A stretch of DNA of 17,496 nucleotides. It comes from an uncultured Bacteroidales bacterium. GTDB lineage: Bacteria; Bacteroidota; Bacteroidia; Bacteroidales; UBA932. The DNA lies in NCBI GenBank assembly GCA_937906795.1, contig CALCUQ010000005.1:1-17496 (forward strand). The letters are read 5' to 3'. How positions within the stretch are numbered: position 1 is the stretch's first letter; each line of letters opens with the position of its first letter. A model generated the notes under the pieces. It had not been told where the DNA came from and did not search any database. It saw only the letters and a program-made list of their open reading frames with translations. The translations under genes were made by a program, and so were the position numbers. Positions 14,341-17,496 of this stretch are shown here, piece after piece.

Positions 14341-16188
14341 TTACAGTCTGTCTTCCAAATTAGAAATAGTCTCCATTGCTTTTGTATAGTGCTGCTGCAT
14401 CTGCCCCTGTTGGCCAGATAGAGAGTATCTTGCCATTTCACAATCATCAAGCAACTCCATAAAATCTGCAATATTCTTTTCACTTACACCTTTCTGCTCA
14501 AGAGTTTCAACAATTGTATCTCTTTGCATTTGAGCAAATGAAATGGATAATTTATCACTAATGTAGCCCAACAGAGCCTTATGTAACTCTTCATAGAAAG
14601 ATGAATACAAATCTTCCTTCATATACACTTGAGCCTGTTTCAATCTCATTCTGGCTACCTTGTTCGCTTTTTTGTTCCTTACCCTTGTAACATCCCCTCT
14701 CAGTTTTGCATTTTTGTGCAACATTACGGCAACAGCTCCACATACTGCAATCATCAGAATTGCAATAAAATAGAAATACCAGCTTGTAACCACAAATTTG
14801 CCTTTACCCATTAAAGCTGCATTTGCAGTCTTTATATATCTGATATCTTCTCCAATATTTGAAACAGTCTGCTTGGTTAATCCTTGCATAGTAGCAGTAG
14901 CAACACTTGTTTCCCCTTTACCAACATTTATTACAATGCTGTCACTGCGTAGGGTTACATATTTCTTTTTATCAATGTCATAATATGCATACTCTATTGG
15001 GTCCATTACAAATCGTCCCTCACTTCTTGGAATAAAAGGAAACTCAAAACTCTTCTTTCCGCTTATTCCTTTTGCACCGTTTGTAAATTTATTGTCTGTT
15101 TTTGATGCATACACCTCAAAATCTGCAGGCAAACTAACTTTTGGAGATTCAATAAGATTAAGATTTCCAGATCCGGTTATCTCAACTACCAAAGAAGCAG
15201 CATCGTGCGCTTTAATATCTTCCCTGCTTAAACTCACATCCAGACTAAAGTTACCAACTCCACCTCCAAAACTTGCAGGTGCCCCTGCCGGAAGTGGTTT
15301 TACATGAATTGTGGTTGCTTTTGAAGAAATTCTCTTTCTTATTATCTGGTATCCCTGATCAAAGAAATCGTCAAAAATACTCCTTCCACCGGAATTCTGC
15401 AGCATCACTTGCACCTGACAAATCATTTCTGATGGGTTTATCACAATATCACCGGTCTGCTGAGGCAGAAGCATATATTTTCTAAGTACAGCTGCACTGT
15501 AAATTTTACCATCAACACTCTCCCTTACAAAGTTTATATTCTGTGGAGTTTCAATCTCCTGGCTCCAGAACCCATTGAATACCGGGAATTTTATATCTTC
15601 AAATCCTGCAATATTAGCCCTTGTGTACAACTTTAATGTTGCCACTATAGGTTCACCTTTTACAACATTTGTCTTGCTGAATGAAAGTCTAAGGAAAACA
15701 TCCTCAGATGATATATCGCCTACACTTCTTTGCCTATTGCTCTGTTGCTGAGTTTGAGTTCCATTCTGCGAATTATCCCCAGAGGCCGCAGCACTCTCAG
15801 ACTCAACCACATCAATTGAGAACTCCTTTGTTGTATAAACTTTACCATCTATTGTTGCACTCGCACCGGATATCTTTGCTTTTCCACTTTGCGTTGGTCT
15901 TACAATAAAAGTATAGCTTATCTCTATATTGTCTGTCCTTTTTCCATTGATAATTTGAGTACTGGACATTCTCGATGGAGATGGCCCGGCCAAAACTTCC
16001 AATCCTGTAAAAACGGGTTTTGTAAAATTGGAAATTTCACCGTCTGCTGTAAAAACTACTCTGAATACCTCACTCTGCTCCACAACTCTTGGAGCATCTA
16101 CAATAAATGTATTCTGGGCAACCGCTGCACTGGAAACAAACAGCAGCATCGCAAAAACAATTTTTTTTATATATTTCATTCTGGTCAT
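14341..16188 (-). CDS. batD: BatD: large periplasmic protein with C-terminal membrane helix
   Basis: A 615-residue BatD-family protein (often annotated 'oxygen tolerance'). It has a signal peptide (KYIKKIVFAMLLFVSSAAVAQ), then a long beta-sandwich periplasmic part. Within this are the first domain (about 28-130; VEQSEVFRVVFTADGEISNF), a Ser/Gln-rich linker (about 132-156), and a second and third domain (about 163-425, including GVGNFSLDVSLSREDIKAHD). One transmembrane helix lies at about 470-490 (WYFYFIAILMIAVCGAVAVML). The basic segment after it and a helical C-terminal tail (about 510-615) should be cytoplasmic. The start is placed at ATG 16188, 5 bases after the batB-batC stop. A TTG at 16200 and an ATG at 16179 are alternatives; the last gives the tidiest signal peptide. 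Confidence 0.88.
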   Translation of the reverse strand: MTRMKYIKKIVFAMLLFVSSAAVAQNTFIVDAPRVVEQSEVFRVVFTADGEISNFTKPVFTGLEVLAGPSPSRMSSTQIINGKRTDNIEISYTFIVRPTQSGKAKISGASATIDGKVYTTKEFSIDVVESESAAASGDNSQNGTQTQQQSNRQRSVGDISSEDVFLRLSFSKTNVVKGEPIVATLKLYTRANIAGFEDIKFPVFNGFWSQEIETPQNINFVRESVDGKIYSAAVLRKYMLLPQQTGDIVINPSEMICQVQVMLQNSGGRSIFDDFFDQGYQIIRKRISSKATTIHVKPLPAGAPASFGGGVGNFSLDVSLSREDIKAHDAASLVVEITGSGNLNLIESPKVSLPADFEVYASKTDNKFTNGAKGISGKKSFEFPFIPRSEGRFVMDPIEYAYYDIDKKKYVTLRSDSIVINVGKGETSVATATMQGLTKQTVSNIGEDIRYIKTANAALMGKGKFVVTSWYFYFIAILMIAVCGAVAVMLHKNAKLRGDVTRVRNKKANKVARMRLKQAQVYMKEDLYSSFYEELHKALLGYISDKLSISFAQMQRDTIVETLEQKGVSEKNIADFMELLDDCEMARYSLSGQQGQMQQHYTKAMETISNLEDRL

Positions 16189-16193
16189 AGCTT

Positions 16194-17496
16194 CTACCAA
16201 TTTTTCTCTTTTTGTCTAGACTGCAACAACTTGGCTTTTTCCTTATTTACTTTCTCCTTAGTCTGATCCTCCTTCTCCTGCAATGCCTGCAACATTTGCT
16301 CAGCCTCCTGAGGTTTTATTTGTGGAGGATTCTCTCCTTGCTGTTTATTGTCGGGATTATTGTTATTATCCTTATTCTGGTCTTTGTTCTGATTCTGCTG
16401 CTGATCCTTATTCTGCTGCTGATCTTTATTATCCTTGTTCTGGTCTTGGTTCTGCTGCTGGTCCTGATTCTGTTGCTGGTCCTGGTTCTGCTGTTGATTT
16501 TGGTTCTGCTGATTATTCTGCTGATCCTCCATCTTCTTCTTTGCATATACATAATTCTCCTTGGCATCCAAATCGTTAGGATTACGCAACAGAGAATTCT
16601 TATAGGCCTCTACAGCTTCTGAATACTTTTTCTGCGCCAAAAGAGAATTTCCCAAGTTATAGTAATAATCAGAAGCAAGTGTGGGATTCTGCTTCCCCGA
16701 CAACTTCCAGTCCACATTATTTTTCACTCTTCCCACAGAATCTGCTATCTTGCTATAAATCTTTTCTGCATTTGCCGCATCATTTTGCTTTACCAAAGTA
16801 TTGGCAAGATTGTAATTTGCCGCAATAGACAATGAATCCTTTAACAATGCTTTTCTATATTCAACCTCAGCCTCTGCATACTTATCGCCTTTAAAGAAGC
16901 TGTTTCCACGTCTTACCTCTTTCTTGTCAACCTGAGCAAAAGCACTTGATGAACAAACAGAAAGCAGCAATACAATTGTAAACATCCTCTTGCTGACCCT
17001 TCTGCTGCCCACTAAAAATTCAAGCAACAAGAAAAATAAAGCTATTCCAAAAAAGTACATATACTGTTCGTCAAAATCTTCAAAAACAACAGAGTCATAT
17101 TTCTTTGACTCAAGATCTTTTAACTCATCAATAATAGGGTTCAATCCAAACTCGGAATTGGAGGCTCTTATATATGCTCCACCACCTGCCATAGCAACCT
17201 CCTCCAATACTTTTTCATCAAGTTTGGTTACAACTATATTACCCTCTTTGTCTTTAAGCAACTGGCCATTGTCGCCAATAGGAATAGGTTTTCCGTCTGG
17301 AGAACCAACCCCAATACAGAATATCTTAATCCCTAATTCATATGCAGTTTTTGCAGCCTCTACAGGATCATCTTCATGATTCTCTCCATCTGTAATAAGA
17401 ATAATAGCCTTGTTTCCCTCATGCATATTTGCATCTGCACTAAAACTTTTGATTGCAGTAGCAATAGCATCGGCCAAAGCGGTGCCCGGATTCTCG
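16194..17496 (-). CDS. batB-batC: BatB-BatC fusion (VWA domain, membrane helix, TPR), 5' end outside window
   Basis: The reading frame is open to the right edge, so only the C-terminal half of the BatB part is present. Residue numbers here count from the TTG codon at 17477. The VWA part shows the MIDAS threonine segment (ENPGTALADAIA, starting just before residue 1) and the MIDAS aspartate in ILITDGENHEDD (26-37). A transmembrane helix follows (about 139-156, YMYFFGIALFFLLLEFLVG), then a basic SRRVSKR stretch. A second hydrophobic stretch with the look of a signal peptide comes next (165-181, MFTIVLLLSVCSSSAFA-Q). BatC-type TPR repeats follow (about 185-316), then a Gln/Asn/Asp/Lys-rich tail (319-379) and a charged helix. 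Normally batB and batC are separate genes. Here they are one frame, with no stop between them. Confidence 0.88.
   Translation of the reverse strand, partial: ENPGTALADAIATAIKSFSADANMHEGNKAIILITDGENHEDDPVEAAKTAYELGIKIFCIGVGSPDGKPIPIGDNGQLLKDKEGNIVVTKLDEKVLEEVAMAGGGAYIRASNSEFGLNPIIDELKDLESKKYDSVVFEDFDEQYMYFFGIALFFLLLEFLVGSRRVSKRMFTIVLLLSVCSSSAFAQVDKKEVRRGNSFFKGDKYAEAEVEYRKALLKDSLSIAANYNLANTLVKQNDAANAEKIYSKIADSVGRVKNNVDWKLSGKQNPTLASDYYYNLGNSLLAQKKYSEAVEAYKNSLLRNPNDLDAKENYVYAKKKMEDQQNNQQNQNQQQNQDQQQNQDQQQNQDQNKDNKDQQQNKDQQQNQNKDQNKDNNNNPDNKQQGENPPQIKPQEAEQMLQALQEKEDQTKEKVNKEKAKLLQSRQKEKNW
16341..16523 (-). repeat. Gln/Asn-rich low-complexity repeat in the BatC tail
   Basis: About 61 codons carry imperfect repeats of the hexapeptide QQQNQD and variants (DQNKDN, DQQQNK), encoded by near-identical 18-base units rich in CAGCAG/CAACAG. 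The tract sits between the last TPR and the charged C-terminal helix, and the number of units may vary between strains by slippage. Confidence 0.8.

Noticed and set aside
16341..16523. Short regular repeats that could suggest a CRISPR array
   Set aside because: The units are contiguous, imperfect, in frame and encode a Gln-rich peptide; there are no spacers and no cas genes.
16212..16622. Very hydrophobic plus-strand frame (Leu/Ile/Val-rich, looks like many membrane helices)
   Set aside because: It is the antisense of the Gln/Asn repeat of BatC; CTG/GTT-type codons opposite CAG/AAC give false hydrophobic runs.

Overview
This window looks like chromosomal, AT-rich DNA from the Bacteroidota, probably order Bacteroidales. 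Several things point there: a bat (Bacteroides aerotolerance) cluster, the order rplU-rpmA-serS-ruvC, a kinase-free PASTA protein followed by rluD, a carboxypeptidase-regulatory-domain outer-membrane barrel protein, almost no Shine-Dalgarno sequences, and promoter-like sites matching the Bacteroides TTTG / TAnnTTTG pattern. No transposase, integrase, phage gene, CRISPR array, tRNA or rRNA was recognised. The content is mostly core or conserved chromosome.

Layout. (1) Positions 1-2670, minus strand: a compact three-gene unit reads PASTA protein, then rluD (23S rRNA pseudouridine synthase), then rsmG (16S rRNA m7G methyltransferase). A palindrome and consensus-like sigma-70 promoter motifs on both strands lie beyond rsmG at positions 1-62. 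(2) 2676-5612, minus: a 959-residue outer-membrane beta-barrel protein ends in a strong intrinsic terminator that touches the start codon of the PASTA gene. (3) 5686-8335, minus: rplU, rpmA, an intrinsic terminator, serS and ruvC, with a good Bacteroidota promoter before rplU. (4) 8363-10244, plus: an AAA/STAND-type ATPase and a CobB-type sirtuin form a two-gene operon. (5) 10241-12154, minus: a secreted metallophosphoesterase fused to a PQQ-type beta-propeller is convergent with the sirtuin gene, and the two genes share one CTAG as both stop codons. (6) 12280-13569, plus: a lone UDP-HexNAc 6-dehydrogenase of the TviB/WbpO type is convergent with the bat cluster across a perfect hairpin. (7) 13573-17496, minus: batE, batD and the 3' part of a fused batB-batC gene. 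The gene start lies beyond the right edge.

How the genes work together. rplU/rpmA/serS/ruvC and rluD/rsmG are translation, ribosome-modification and recombination functions. The Bat proteins form an envelope complex in which a periplasmic VWA domain, TPR domains, a large beta-sandwich protein and a TPR/SH3 protein are thought to interact. No overt new defence or mobile system was seen. The points most worth a second look are the BatB-BatC fusion with an internal signal-peptide-like segment, the sirtuin that lacks zinc cysteines but keeps the acyl-pocket Tyr/Arg pair and sits beside an ATPase with an altered Walker B motif, the phosphoesterase-propeller fusion, the terminator that abuts a start codon, and the strong Shine-Dalgarno before batE.
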